DNA from: an uncultured Bacillota bacterium
Lineage (GTDB): Bacteria > Bacillota_I > Bacilli_A > RFN20 > CAG-449
Reading direction: 5' to 3'
NCBI GenBank assembly: GCA_902493275.1
Contig: CABUOQ010000015.1
Coordinates: 1-42,606 of the forward strand
Length of the DNA stretch: 42,606 bases
The notes below the pieces were generated by a model. That model saw only the letters and a list, made by a program, of their open reading frames with translations, was not told the DNA's origin and did no database searches. The position numbers were made by a program, and so were the translations under genes. Positions 16,968 to 26,092 of this stretch are shown in pieces. Numbering within the stretch: position 1 is the first letter of the stretch; every line of letters starts with the position of its first letter.

Positions 16968-19742
16968 ATGCTAGAATTAAAGGGTATAAAAAAGATTTAC
17001 GAGATGGGTAAATCAAAGGATAAAAATTATCAAACTGTCGAAGCATTAAAAGGTGTAAGCGTACAATTTCGCGATACGGAATTTGTGGCGGTTTTAGGTC
17101 AATCAGGATGTGGAAAAACAACATTATTGAATATTATTGGAGGCTTAGATCAATATAGCGAAGGCGATTTGATTATTAATGGGGTATCAACAAAAAAGTA
17201 TTCTGATAAAGATTGGGATAATTATCGTAATCATAAGATAGGCTTTATCTTTCAAAGTTATAATTTAATACCTCATCAAACGGTGCTTGAAAATGTTGAA
17301 TTAGCATTAACATTATCAGGAGTAAGTAAAGAAGAAAGAAAGCTTAAAGCTCAGCAAGCTCTAATTAAAGTGGGTCTAGCTGATAAAATAAACAATAAAC
17401 CATCTCAACTTTCTGGTGGACAAATGCAACGTGTAGCTATTGCAAGAGCCATTGTCAATGATCCGGATATAATTTTGGCTGATGAGCCTACGGGAGCTTT
17501 AGATACTGCAACTAGTATTCAAGTCATGGATATTTTAAAAGATATATCTCAAGATAAACTTATAATTATGGTAACTCATAATCCGGAGTTAGCAGAAAAA
17601 TATTCAACGCGAATTATCAAATTACTCGATGGTAGAATTATCGATGATTCAGCACCATTTAATTTTACTGATGATCCTAATTATACTTTTGTAAAAAATG
17701 AATCTACAAAAGAAGAAAAAACATCAATGTCTTTTACGACCGCGTTATCTTTAAGTGGTAAGAATTTATGGACTAAAAAGACTAGAACTGCTCTTGTGGC
17801 TGCGGCGGGTTCAATTGGAATTATAGGCATTTCTTTGGTATTGTCTTTGTCTAATGGATTTAATATGTATATAAATCAAATTCAACAAGATACTTTATCA
17901 ACTTATCCTTTAACAATTTCCACTACAAGTATCGATTATTCATCAGTCGTGGAATCATTTTTGAATAATGGAAATGATTCATATGTAGTTGATGAAGACG
18001 GAAAAGTCCATGCTAATAAAGTCATGATTGATATGTTTGAAACTGTTATAAATGGCTCATCGACTAATAATTTACAAAATTTTAAAAAATATATTGCTGA
18101 TAATAATGAAGTGTTTGAAGATTATACGATAAAATATGGATATAATTTGAATTTAAATGTCTATGATAGTGATGGCACATTATTAAATCCAATGACAGTT
18201 TTTACTGATCTTATGGCAGAGATTGCTAGAGCATATAATGAGGCAAATCCATCTAATACAACCGATTTTACACCATTAATTAATCAAATAAATAATCTTA
18301 ATACATCGGTTTATACGGAGATGCTTGATAATGAAAATATCATTAAAGGACAATATGAATTGGTAGGAGAAAGTTATGGATCTAGATGGCCTGCTAATTA
18401 CGATGAGTGCCTCATGGTCATCAATGAAGACTATACGGTCAATGATTATGTTCTTTATGCTTTAGGTTTATCTGAAGATCCTACTCTTAAAGATATCGCA
18501 GATGGCTTTATTAAAGATTATATTAATGGGACAGGCGAATATGAAATAAATATTTCACCAATTTCTTATGAACAGATTTTAAATAAAAAATATCGCATTC
18601 TTTTACAAACCGATTATTATCAAGAACAAGAGAATGGAACATATAGCTATAAAAAAGATGATGACGCATTTATTTCATCTCAATTACAATATGAAAATGT
18701 GGGAATTGATTTAAAAATAGTTGGTATTGTTCGTGAAAAGAAAAATGTGACAGCTCATTCAATTTCTTCACCTATTGGATATTTACCTTCTCTTACTAAA
18801 GAGATGATTAAGAAAATAAATGCTTCACCAATTATGGTAGAACAAAAAGCTCATCCAGATATTGATATTTTAACTGGTCAACCATTTAAGCAAGATAATA
18901 AGACTACCGCAGAAAAAAGAGATTATATTATAACTTGTTTAAATGACATGGATTATGAAACATTAAAAATGATTTTATCTTCTTCAAGTGAAGGACAATC
19001 ATTAATTGAAAGATGTCCTGATGAAGAATCATTAAAATCCATGCTATCTAGTTACATTAGAATGTTACCAGATGATAGCATTGAAACATTGTATTCTCAA
19101 TTTACTTCTCAAAATACATACGCCGGTAATTTATCAAATTTTGGAAATGTCAGTGAGGATAATCCATCTACAATATCGTTTTATTGCTCTACTTTTGAAA
19201 AGAAAAATGAATTAAAATCAAAAATTGATAATTATAATAAAACTATGAAAAATGACCCAAATTACGGCGAAAATTATGTTATTTCATATACGGATATGGT
19301 TGCAATTATGATGACTTCAGCCTCGACTATAATCGATTCTATTAGTTATGTGTTGATTGCTTTTATCAGCGTTTCATTGATTGTTTCTTCTATAATGATA
19401 GGAATTATAACTTATATTTCTGTAATTGAAAGAACAAAAGAGATAGGTGTTTTAAGATCTATTGGAGCGTCCAAAAAAGATGTTAAACATGTATTTACGG
19501 CGGAAACTCTCATAATCGGATTTATATCAGGAGTATTTGGAATTTTAGTAACAGTTATTTTAGATTTACCAATTAGTTTAATTATTTATAATTTATCAGG
19601 AATACCTAATGTGGCTAGATTACCTATTTTAGGTGGAGTAATTCTAGTTTTACTTAGCTGTTTATTAACTTTTATCGCGGGGTTAATTCCTTCAAAATAT
19701 GCTTCTAAACAAGATCCAGTCATTTCATTAAGAAGTGAATAA
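16968..19742 (+). CDS. MacB-type ABC transporter, ATPase and permease fused
   Basis: In this 924-residue fusion, residues about 1-225 are an ATPase with Walker A GQSGCGKTT, signature LSGGQMQR and Walker B IILADEPTGALD. A first membrane helix follows near 275-295. A large extracytoplasmic domain runs from about 300 to 790. The C-terminus has three membrane helices with the FtsX-type ERTKEIGVLRSIGASKKDV segment. This is the MacB/LolCDE mechanotransmission class, which works from outside the membrane rather than translocating a solute across it. In Bacilli-like bacteria such fusions usually act in peptide export or resistance. ATG 16968 has AGAGG seven to eight bases upstream. It is an unusually long extracellular insert with many Asn and Ser residues. 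Confidence 0.88.
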   Translation: MLELKGIKKIYEMGKSKDKNYQTVEALKGVSVQFRDTEFVAVLGQSGCGKTTLLNIIGGLDQYSEGDLIINGVSTKKYSDKDWDNYRNHKIGFIFQSYNLIPHQTVLENVELALTLSGVSKEERKLKAQQALIKVGLADKINNKPSQLSGGQMQRVAIARAIVNDPDIILADEPTGALDTATSIQVMDILKDISQDKLIIMVTHNPELAEKYSTRIIKLLDGRIIDDSAPFNFTDDPNYTFVKNESTKEEKTSMSFTTALSLSGKNLWTKKTRTALVAAAGSIGIIGISLVLSLSNGFNMYINQIQQDTLSTYPLTISTTSIDYSSVVESFLNNGNDSYVVDEDGKVHANKVMIDMFETVINGSSTNNLQNFKKYIADNNEVFEDYTIKYGYNLNLNVYDSDGTLLNPMTVFTDLMAEIARAYNEANPSNTTDFTPLINQINNLNTSVYTEMLDNENIIKGQYELVGESYGSRWPANYDECLMVINEDYTVNDYVLYALGLSEDPTLKDIADGFIKDYINGTGEYEINISPISYEQILNKKYRILLQTDYYQEQENGTYSYKKDDDAFISSQLQYENVGIDLKIVGIVREKKNVTAHSISSPIGYLPSLTKEMIKKINASPIMVEQKAHPDIDILTGQPFKQDNKTTAEKRDYIITCLNDMDYETLKMILSSSSEGQSLIERCPDEESLKSMLSSYIRMLPDDSIETLYSQFTSQNTYAGNLSNFGNVSEDNPSTISFYCSTFEKKNELKSKIDNYNKTMKNDPNYGENYVISYTDMVAIMMTSASTIIDSISYVLIAFISVSLIVSSIMIGIITYISVIERTKEIGVLRSIGASKKDVKHVFTAETLIIGFISGVFGILVTVILDLPISLIIYNLSGIPNVARLPILGGVILVLLSCLLTFIAGLIPSKYASKQDPVISLRSE

Positions 19743-19850
19743 TTATATTGTATTTTAAGAAAATATGCATAGTATTCTTTCCCTTTAGTTTGTTAATAAT
19801 CCTTTTATAATTGATAAAAAATGATTTATTAGTGAAATTTTGAAAAAAAG

Positions 19851-19879
19851 TTACAATATTATAAAAAGTGTGATAGAAT
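19851..19879 (+). promoter_or_regulatory. Promoter of the small zinc-ribbon gene
   Basis: TTACAA (19851-19856), a 17-base spacer and TAGAAT (19874-19879) lie about 80 bases before ATG 19961. The leader in between holds no recognised structure. Confidence 0.55.
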
Positions 19880-19960
19880 AAAAGTGTATTTTTAGTACCC
19901 TTATCTTTTTTATTTATAAATTTCGTAAAGGTAGTAATTAAATGCAAAGAAAGGATACTT

Positions 19961-20128
19961 ATGGAAGATAAAAAAATAATTTGTAAGGACTGCGGTAAAG
20001 AGTTTATTTTTACTGTTGGCGAACAAAAGTTTTATGCAGAAAAAGGTTTTACAAGTGATCCAGTAAGATGTGCTGATTGCCGTAGAGCAAGAAAAGCTGC
20101 CAGAGAAGCTAAAGAAGCTAAACAATAA
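19961..20128 (+). CDS. Small zinc-ribbon protein
   Basis: This 55-residue protein has MEDKKIICKDCGKEF, then EKGFTSDPVRCADCRRARKA. The two CxxC pairs at about residues 8-11 and 37-40 form a zinc ribbon of the type seen in many short, uncharacterised bacterial proteins (zinc-ribbon domain, zf-trcl-like). The tail is Lys/Arg/Ala-rich and may bind nucleic acid. AAAGGA lies ahead of ATG 19961, the promoter and terminator fit closely, and the gene is monocistronic. The reading frame is clear despite its size. Confidence 0.85.
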   Translation: MEDKKIICKDCGKEFIFTVGEQKFYAEKGFTSDPVRCADCRRARKAAREAKEAKQ

Positions 20129-20155
20129 GCAAATGATTAAGCATTTGCTTTTTTT
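20127..20155 (+). terminator. Intrinsic terminator of the zinc-ribbon gene
   Basis: AAGCAAATG (20127-20135) pairs perfectly with CATTTGCTT (20142-20150) across a six-base loop and runs into seven Ts. It overlaps the stop codon. Confidence 0.9.
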
Positions 20156-20230
20156 GTGCCTTGTTTTAATAAGTGGTATTGTAATTTTTTAATGTTTATA
20201 TTAGAATTAATGTGCAAAAAAGGAGATTTT

Positions 20231-20821
20231 ATGTTTTTAAAAAAATTAATTTTAGTCGTGTCTCCACCGGCATGTGGAAAGACATATGTATCAAAAAAGT
20301 TAGCTTCTAGTTTAGAGCATGTTGTTTATTTAGATAAAGATACTTTAATTCCATTATCTAAAAAAGTTTTCGAAGCTGCTAATGAAGAGTATAATCGTTC
20401 TTCAGATTTCTTTAATCGCGTAATTCGTGATGTCGAATATGAAGTGACTTTGGATTTGGCTTTTGAAGCTTTAGAATATGAAGATTTGGTTTTAATTAAT
20501 GCCCCTTTTACTCGTGAAATTAGAGATATGGAATATGTTAAATCTTTAGTTAACAAATTAGCTGAATATAAAGCGGAATTAGTATTTGTTTGGGTAGACG
20601 CTAAACCTGAGACATGCCATAAGAGAATGATTGAGAGAAATTCAACTAGAGATACTTGGAAATTGGCACATTGGGATGAGTATATTAAAGGTGTAAATTT
20701 TGAAATACCAACTCCTTTATCCACAGCGGAATCGGGAGCAAGACTAATTATTTTTGATAACAATGATGATGATCAATTCACAAAAGTGATGGAAAAGACA
20801 ATTAAAGAAATAAAAAAATAA
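20231..20821 (+). CDS. P-loop ATPase/kinase of unknown substrate
   Basis: This 196-residue protein has a P-loop near residues 10-19 (SPPACGKTYV), an Asp-containing segment YLDKDTL after the second strand, and a lid-like segment CHKRMIERNSTRDTWK. The arrangement resembles zeta-toxin-like and shikimate-kinase-like small-molecule kinases, but I cannot name the substrate. AAAGGAGA lies eight bases ahead of ATG 20231; the longer frame starting at 20156 overlaps the preceding terminator. It is monocistronic with its own terminator. No antitoxin gene is beside it, so a toxin role is unlikely. Confidence 0.75.
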   Translation: MFLKKLILVVSPPACGKTYVSKKLASSLEHVVYLDKDTLIPLSKKVFEAANEEYNRSSDFFNRVIRDVEYEVTLDLAFEALEYEDLVLINAPFTREIRDMEYVKSLVNKLAEYKAELVFVWVDAKPETCHKRMIERNSTRDTWKLAHWDEYIKGVNFEIPTPLSTAESGARLIIFDNNDDDQFTKVMEKTIKEIKK

Positions 20822-20827
20822 TAGATA

Positions 20828-20860
20828 ATATCTATCATCGTTGGTGATAGATATTTTTTA
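20828..20860 (+). terminator. Intrinsic terminator of the P-loop gene
   Basis: ATATCTATCA (20828-20837) pairs perfectly with TGATAGATAT (20845-20854) and is followed by a run of Ts. Confidence 0.9.
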
Positions 20861-20911
20861 TTGAATTTTTATATAATATTAAAAATATTATTATAAATAA
20901 TTATTTTGTTA

Positions 20912-20940
20912 TGGATATTGTTTAAATAATTTTGTAGAAT
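20912..20940 (+). promoter_or_regulatory. Possible promoter of the pduL-rnf operon
   Basis: TGGATA (20912-20917), a 17-base spacer and TAGAAT (20935-20940) lie 34 bases before the pduL start, directly behind the upstream terminator. It is the best match in the 120-base gap. Confidence 0.5.
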
Positions 20941-20974
20941 TATCATGTAATAACAAAGAGGAGAATTTTTTATT

Positions 20975-21547
20975 ATGGAAGAATTTATTATTGAAACGAG
21001 CGCTAGACATGTTCATGTCACACAAGAAGTACTCGAAGTGCTTTTTGGAAAAGGTGCTCAATTAAGTGTTAAGAAAATGCTCTCTCAACCTGGACAATAC
21101 GCTTCTGAACAAAAAGTGCAAGTGGTAGGACCTAAAGGAGTTTTAAATTGCTCAATATTAGGACCTTGCAGAAATGTTAATCAAGTTGAGCTTTCTCTTA
21201 CAGATGCAAGAACAATTGGAGTAGTTGCTCCTGTTAGAGAATCAGGTGATGTTGCTGGCTCTGGAGCGTGTAAATTGGTTGGCCCAGCAGGAGAAGTTGA
21301 ACTAAAAGAAGGTGTCATCGCAGCTAAAAGACATATTCATATGACTACAGCTGATGCTGAAAAGTTCAATGTTAAAAACGGAGATATAGTATCTGTAAAA
21401 GTTTTAAATGAAACAGGAAGAAATGTAATTTTTGGAGATACTATTGTTAGAGTTTCTGATAAATACGCTCTAGCTATGCATGTTGATACAGATGAATCTA
21501 ATGCTGGTTTACTTGCTGGCTTAATAAAAGGTACAATTGTTAAATAA
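20975..21547 (+). CDS. pduL: Phosphate propanoyltransferase/phosphotransacetylase PduL
   Basis: This 190-residue protein transfers the acyl group of acetyl- or propionyl-CoA to phosphate, giving the acyl phosphate used for ATP formation. The two PduL halves each show a zinc-binding His pair: SARHVHVT at residues 9-15 and AKRHIHMT at 117-124. It lacks the N-terminal encapsulation peptide of microcompartment versions, and no shell genes are present, so it probably acts free in the cytosol as the phosphotransacetylase. GAGGAGAA lies ahead of ATG 20975. It is the first gene of the rnf operon, 17 bases before rnfC, which couples the acetate branch to electron balance. Confidence 0.92.
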   Translation: MEEFIIETSARHVHVTQEVLEVLFGKGAQLSVKKMLSQPGQYASEQKVQVVGPKGVLNCSILGPCRNVNQVELSLTDARTIGVVAPVRESGDVAGSGACKLVGPAGEVELKEGVIAAKRHIHMTTADAEKFNVKNGDIVSVKVLNETGRNVIFGDTIVRVSDKYALAMHVDTDESNAGLLAGLIKGTIVK

Positions 21548-21564
21548 TTGAAAAGGAGATAGAT

Positions 21565-22938
21565 ATGTCATTATTTAAATCAAGAGGCTGCTATCATCTA
21601 ACTGGAATAAATGATACAAAGCATTTAACTTCGGAAAAAGATGTAGTGAGTCTTCCTGATGAATACGCTGCTAAAATCTATGTTCCAGTCGTTGATCCTG
21701 CCAAAGGACTTCCAATTACTTTAGTTGCAAAAATTGGCGACGAAGTAAAAGTAGGTAGTTTAATTGGCACGAGAATGATGTTTGGAAATATAATTCCAGT
21801 TTATTCACCAGTTTCAGGAACGATTGTTTCTGAAGAAAATTTATTTCATGGAGGATTAGGACGTCCATGTAAACACTTTGTAATTGAAAACGATTTTAAA
21901 TATGAAAGTGTTAAAGTATGTGAACCATTCACTTGTGATGATTCTTCTGAAACCATTATTAATGCGATGGAAAAGTTAGGCTGCTTAGGTTTAGGCGGTG
22001 CAGGATTTCCTACATTCATCAAATATAAAGGTGTTAAAGAAATTGATACGATTTTAATTAATGGTGTTGAATGTGAACCATTCTTAACCACTGATTATAA
22101 GGCGATGATAAGTCAAGGTGAAGAACTTTTCGCTGGTGCAAAATTGATGATGAAAGCCAGTGGAGCAAGTAAAGCTTTAATTTGTTTTAAAAAGAATAAG
22201 GTCAAAGTTTTGGAAGTTTTGCAACCAATTGCTGAACATTATCCTGATATTGAAATTAAACTCGTACCAGATGTTTATCCTATGGGTTGGGAAAGATTAT
22301 TACTTAAGACAGCAACAAAGAGAACTTATGATCGTTTACCTTCTGAAGCACATGTAATAATTAATAATGCTCAAACAGCTATTGAATTATATAAATCAAG
22401 TAAAACTGGATTTATCACATCTCATAAGCAAATTACTGTTTCTGGCAATGGAGTTAAAGAAAATAGCAACGTCATTGTTCCTATTGGAACTAAGGTTAGT
22501 GAAATCGTTCGCTTCATGGGTGGATATGATAAAGAAGAAGTTGTTGTTTTATTAGGTGGACCAATGTGTTCAAAAGGATTAATGAATGACAATGTAGCAA
22601 TTACTGCGAATGTAAATGGATTAACAGTCCTAGAAAAAGTAGTGAGAGAAGCTCAACCTTGCTTAAGATGTGGAGCGTGTAGTGATCATTGTCCAGCAAA
22701 CATTCAACCTGTTGAAGTCAAGATTGCGGTTCAAACAAATAATATTGAGAGAATGATGCAATTAAATCCTACTGCATGTATTGGATGTGGATTATGTTCA
22801 TTTATTTGTCCTAGCTTTATCGAAGTCAATGATTTTGTTAAAAAAGCTAAGATGAGAGTTACAATTGAACAGACAAAAAGAGCAGCTGCAGAGAAAAAAG
22901 CGGCAGAACAAAAAGCTGCTAAAGGAGGTCAATTATGA
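21565..22938 (+). CDS. rnfC: Rnf complex subunit RnfC
   Basis: This 457-residue peripheral subunit is thought to pass electrons between the complex and NAD. It has the NADH/FMN-site glycine motif GLGGAGFPTFIKYK near residues 138-151, a SLBB-like region in the middle, and two [4Fe-4S] motifs near 365-415: CLRCGACSDHCP and CIGCGLCSFICP. The C-terminal tail is Ala/Lys-rich, as in many RnfC proteins. AAAGGAGA lies ahead of ATG 21565. The stop overlaps the rnfD start by four bases (ATGA). It is full length for the short clostridial type. Confidence 0.96.
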   Translation: MSLFKSRGCYHLTGINDTKHLTSEKDVVSLPDEYAAKIYVPVVDPAKGLPITLVAKIGDEVKVGSLIGTRMMFGNIIPVYSPVSGTIVSEENLFHGGLGRPCKHFVIENDFKYESVKVCEPFTCDDSSETIINAMEKLGCLGLGGAGFPTFIKYKGVKEIDTILINGVECEPFLTTDYKAMISQGEELFAGAKLMMKASGASKALICFKKNKVKVLEVLQPIAEHYPDIEIKLVPDVYPMGWERLLLKTATKRTYDRLPSEAHVIINNAQTAIELYKSSKTGFITSHKQITVSGNGVKENSNVIVPIGTKVSEIVRFMGGYDKEEVVVLLGGPMCSKGLMNDNVAITANVNGLTVLEKVVREAQPCLRCGACSDHCPANIQPVEVKIAVQTNNIERMMQLNPTACIGCGLCSFICPSFIEVNDFVKKAKMRVTIEQTKRAAAEKKAAEQKAAKGGQL

Positions 22939-24878
22939 AATTTGGTATGAATCCAAGCCCATATTACCGAAGCAAAAGATCGACATCTCATATTATGGCA
23001 GAACTATTTATCGGTTTATCTATAATATGGTTATGTGCAATTATCTATTATTTTACAACTGGAGCAATGAATGGTGTTAGGGCAATTGTTAATCCAGTTG
23101 TGGCAATGCTTACAGCCGTAGTTGTTGAAGCTTTGTTTATGCTTCCAAAGCATATTAAAGAAAAAAAGAACTTTAAAGATTTAATCGTAAAATTATTAAA
23201 ATCATATGGTTATATAAGCGGATTAATTCTTGCATTATTATTACCTGTTGCGACTTCATTTTATGCGATAATAATTTCAACCATTGTAGCTATCGCTGTC
23301 GGTAAGATGGTATTCGGTGGCTTTGGTTATAATATTTTTAACCCAGCTATTTTAGGAAGAATTTTCTGTCAAACAGCTTTCTTATCTAATATGGCTTATG
23401 ATAGTGAAATAGCAACTGGTTCAACAGTTACTACTTTCTTAGGTAATAGTGGCTGGTCATTAGAGATGTTACAATATGGTGATTATAGTCTTGTAGATTT
23501 GTTATTAGGAACATATCGTGGAACTTTAGGTGAAACATTTACTATTATCATCTTGATTGTCGGTATAATCTTAATGATTAGAAAAGTAATAGATTGGAGA
23601 GCTCCAACTTTCTATTTAGGCTCAATCTTCCTTGCTTCCTTATTCATGGGATTAATTGGTGGATATGGCTTAAGCTCATTTGAATTTGCATTAGTACAAA
23701 TTTCAATCGGCGGTATTATGTTTGGTGCTATTTTCTGTATTACAGATCCAGTAACTTCACCAACTTCACCTGCTGGAAGAATAATCTTTGCATTAGGTGC
23801 AGCATTAGTTACTATATTAATCAGATTCTTAGGCGCAGCTCCAGAGGGCGTTGCTTATTCAATCTTAATTATGAACGCATTAACTCCATTAATTGATTCT
23901 GCAATTAAAGGATTATCAAGTCAATTTAATAGAAGAAAAATTGTCACTGTTTCGGTATTAGGAGCTTTAATTATTGGTGCTGGTTGCTTAAGTGGCGCTC
24001 AAAAAGTTGAAAAAGCTTATTTTGTAAATTACGCTCAAAGTTTAAACACTGAGACAGGTTCACTTGTTTCTCAAGTTAAGAAATTATCTACTAAAAAAGG
24101 TATTTCAACATATCAAGTGTCGGTAACAGCTATTTTAGGTCAAAATACAACTGTTGATGTTGGACAGGTTTCAGAATTATTTGCAGATGAATTAAAAGAT
24201 TATGCTGAATATTTTAATGATTCAACAAAATATGAAAATCCAACATTTACCATTGATAAAAATGTTTTAAATATTACTTATGGTGATGTTGCTAATGGAG
24301 GAGCTCAAGTTTCAATCCCTGTTGAAGTTAATGGAACACAATTAAATTTAAATCCAGTCAAAGGTGAAACATATTGGACTATCGGTGGCAAAGAAACAAC
24401 ATATCAAGTAAGTACATATGATGCAATTTATGGTATTAGCATTGAAGAAGGTGTTTTAAAAATCACTTTTGCTGATGATCATACTAAGGTAGATGAAAAC
24501 AATCTTGCTTTCTCAACTATCGTGTTCAATGTTGATATTGATTATAAGAATAAGAAAGTCAATAAGACTGAGCTTGTTTCAACAGGTGGTACTGATGGTT
24601 ATGGTATTTCTTTACTAACTGGTGGTAGATTTGCTGATGCTCTTGAATACGCTCCTGGTGGAGATAAGAAAGCGAAAGAATTCTACGAAACATATGTAAA
24701 AATAGAATCTCCAGTCGGATTTGATGTCTTTAAAGATAAGGGATCAGATGATATATATAATGTCGAAGATGATGTTATAAAAACCAATGTTACTTATACA
24801 TCAAATGCATACTTATATTTAATGAATAGTGTGATCGAATATGCAACTGCTGATCAAACTATGGGAAAGGTGAAATAA
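22935..24878 (+). CDS. rnfD: RnfD with a fused C-terminal extracytoplasmic FMN-binding-like domain
   Basis: Residues 1-330 are a normal RnfD: about nine membrane helices, FGYNIFNPAILGR, a likely covalent-FMN segment ATGSTVTT at about 160-167, and ITDPVTSPTSPAG near 269-281. The protein then continues to 647 residues instead of ending near 330-350. It has an additional helix at about 337-355, then nearly 290 extracytoplasmic residues. The last 40 residues read DDVIKTNVTYTSNAYLYLMN, very like the C-terminal FMN site of RnfG/NqrC (SGATYTSNAL-type) with the SGA part changed. I infer a fusion with a degenerate RnfG-like domain. RnfD itself is a membrane electron carrier and part of the ion pump. 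AAAGGAGG lies inside the end of rnfC. Confidence 0.92.
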   Translation: MKFGMNPSPYYRSKRSTSHIMAELFIGLSIIWLCAIIYYFTTGAMNGVRAIVNPVVAMLTAVVVEALFMLPKHIKEKKNFKDLIVKLLKSYGYISGLILALLLPVATSFYAIIISTIVAIAVGKMVFGGFGYNIFNPAILGRIFCQTAFLSNMAYDSEIATGSTVTTFLGNSGWSLEMLQYGDYSLVDLLLGTYRGTLGETFTIIILIVGIILMIRKVIDWRAPTFYLGSIFLASLFMGLIGGYGLSSFEFALVQISIGGIMFGAIFCITDPVTSPTSPAGRIIFALGAALVTILIRFLGAAPEGVAYSILIMNALTPLIDSAIKGLSSQFNRRKIVTVSVLGALIIGAGCLSGAQKVEKAYFVNYAQSLNTETGSLVSQVKKLSTKKGISTYQVSVTAILGQNTTVDVGQVSELFADELKDYAEYFNDSTKYENPTFTIDKNVLNITYGDVANGGAQVSIPVEVNGTQLNLNPVKGETYWTIGGKETTYQVSTYDAIYGISIEEGVLKITFADDHTKVDENNLAFSTIVFNVDIDYKNKKVNKTELVSTGGTDGYGISLLTGGRFADALEYAPGGDKKAKEFYETYVKIESPVGFDVFKDKGSDDIYNVEDDVIKTNVTYTSNAYLYLMNSVIEYATADQTMGKVK

Positions 24879-24879
24879 T

Positions 24880-25416
24880 ATGAATAAATTTGTTAAACTA
24901 CCTTTATTTTTAGGAATCACATGTTTAGTTTGTGGAGGATTATTAGCTGGTGTTGTTTTCTTAACTGAAGGAACAATTCAAAAAGCAGCAGAAGCAAAAT
25001 TGGCTGAAGGCTATCGCAACATGTATAATACTGATAGTGTTGAAGTTAAAAATATCGAATTAGAATCAACAGTTGATGAAAGTATTAAAGGACTTGCAGT
25101 TGTTACTCATTCAAGTAAACAATCGGCGGTATATAAATTAACATCAACATCTGCGTATGAAAAAATGACATTTTATGTTGGTATATCCTTTGATAATAAT
25201 CGTGTTGATGGATATTATTCAATTGACACCAATACTCAATCCATTGGATATGATCAATATAAGAAAAATGATAAAATTTCTTCAGGAATGAAGGGATATG
25301 ATGGAAGTGGCGACTTGGTAATTGCAGGCGTTACTGCTAAATATACTACTTCTGGCGTTCAAGCTTCAATAAAAAAAGCTTTCGATGATTATAACGCTAG
25401 AGAATGGGGAGAATAG
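24880..25416 (+). CDS. rnfG: Rnf complex subunit RnfG (FMN-binding)
   Basis: This 178-residue protein has one N-terminal membrane helix (PLFLGITCLVCGGLLAGVVF) and an extracytoplasmic FMN-binding domain. Conserved parts are MTFYVGISFDNNRVDGYY and a C-terminal segment VIAGVTAKYTTSGVQ at about 147-161, where the Thr of GVT aligns with the Thr that carries covalent FMN. The usual S/T-G-A-T reads A-G-V-T here. The start is one base after the rnfD stop. ApbE is needed to attach the flavin, and an ApbE-like gene is present at 33718. Confidence 0.9.
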   Translation: MNKFVKLPLFLGITCLVCGGLLAGVVFLTEGTIQKAAEAKLAEGYRNMYNTDSVEVKNIELESTVDESIKGLAVVTHSSKQSAVYKLTSTSAYEKMTFYVGISFDNNRVDGYYSIDTNTQSIGYDQYKKNDKISSGMKGYDGSGDLVIAGVTAKYTTSGVQASIKKAFDDYNAREWGE

Positions 25417-25418
25417 TT

Positions 25419-26090
25419 ATGGAAGAAAAACCAAGTTTGTTAAAAACTTTTTTGAACCCATTAATTAAAGAGAATGCAATCTTTGTAATGTTATTAGGAC
25501 TATGTCCAGTTCTTCTTGTTACAGATACATTTGATAAATCGTTAGGAATGGGTTTTGCAGTTATTCTGGTATTATTATTTACTAATATATTTATTTCTTT
25601 AATAAGAAAAATTGTTCCAAATGAAGTTAGAATACCAGTATTTATTGTAATTATCGCTTGCTTTGTTACAATAGTTGAAAGACTTATGCAAGCTTTTACA
25701 CCTTCTTTATATGATTCATTAGGTGTTATTATTTCGATGATAACCGTTAATTGTATTGTATTGGGAAGAGGAGAAGCTTTTGCTTCTAAAAATGGTGTTG
25801 TTCCTTCAATCTTTGATGCTCTTGGAACTGGATGCGGTTTTTTAATCGCTGTAAGTTTGTTAGGATTAGTTAGAGAATTTTTAGGAAAAGGTGGATTAAC
25901 TTTAACAAATCCATTTACTAATCAAGTTATTTTCTCAGCATATCCTTTAGAAAAATATGCAATAACGGCTTTAAGTACTAAGTTTGGTGCATTCTTAGTT
26001 CTTGGAATTGCGGTAGCTATATTCAGTTATATAAAAATAACAAGAGAAGAAAAAGCTGCTATTGTTGCTAAGCAAAAGGAGGGAAAATAA
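25419..26090 (+). CDS. rnfE: Rnf complex subunit RnfE
   Basis: This 223-residue protein has six membrane helices and the RnfE/NqrD signatures KENAIFVMLLGLCPVLLVT and TVNCIVLGRGEAFASK. Together with RnfA it forms the pseudo-symmetric membrane pair holding an iron-sulphur centre and the ion path; Cys in GLCPVL and NCIV are the expected ligands. ATG 25419 has GGGGAGA eight bases ahead; an in-frame ATG at 25404 overlaps rnfG and would lie over that site. It is followed by rnfA after two bases. Confidence 0.95.
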   Translation: MEEKPSLLKTFLNPLIKENAIFVMLLGLCPVLLVTDTFDKSLGMGFAVILVLLFTNIFISLIRKIVPNEVRIPVFIVIIACFVTIVERLMQAFTPSLYDSLGVIISMITVNCIVLGRGEAFASKNGVVPSIFDALGTGCGFLIAVSLLGLVREFLGKGGLTLTNPFTNQVIFSAYPLEKYAITALSTKFGAFLVLGIAVAIFSYIKITREEKAAIVAKQKEGK

Positions 26091-26092
26091 TT

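Noticed and set aside
20326..20763. Minus-strand ORF of 145 residues
   Set aside because: It lies wholly opposite the P-loop kinase gene, has no recognisable domain and no ribosome-binding site.
20231..20821. Zeta-type toxin
   Set aside because: The fold is similar, but there is no adjacent antitoxin gene and the gene has its own terminator as a single unit.
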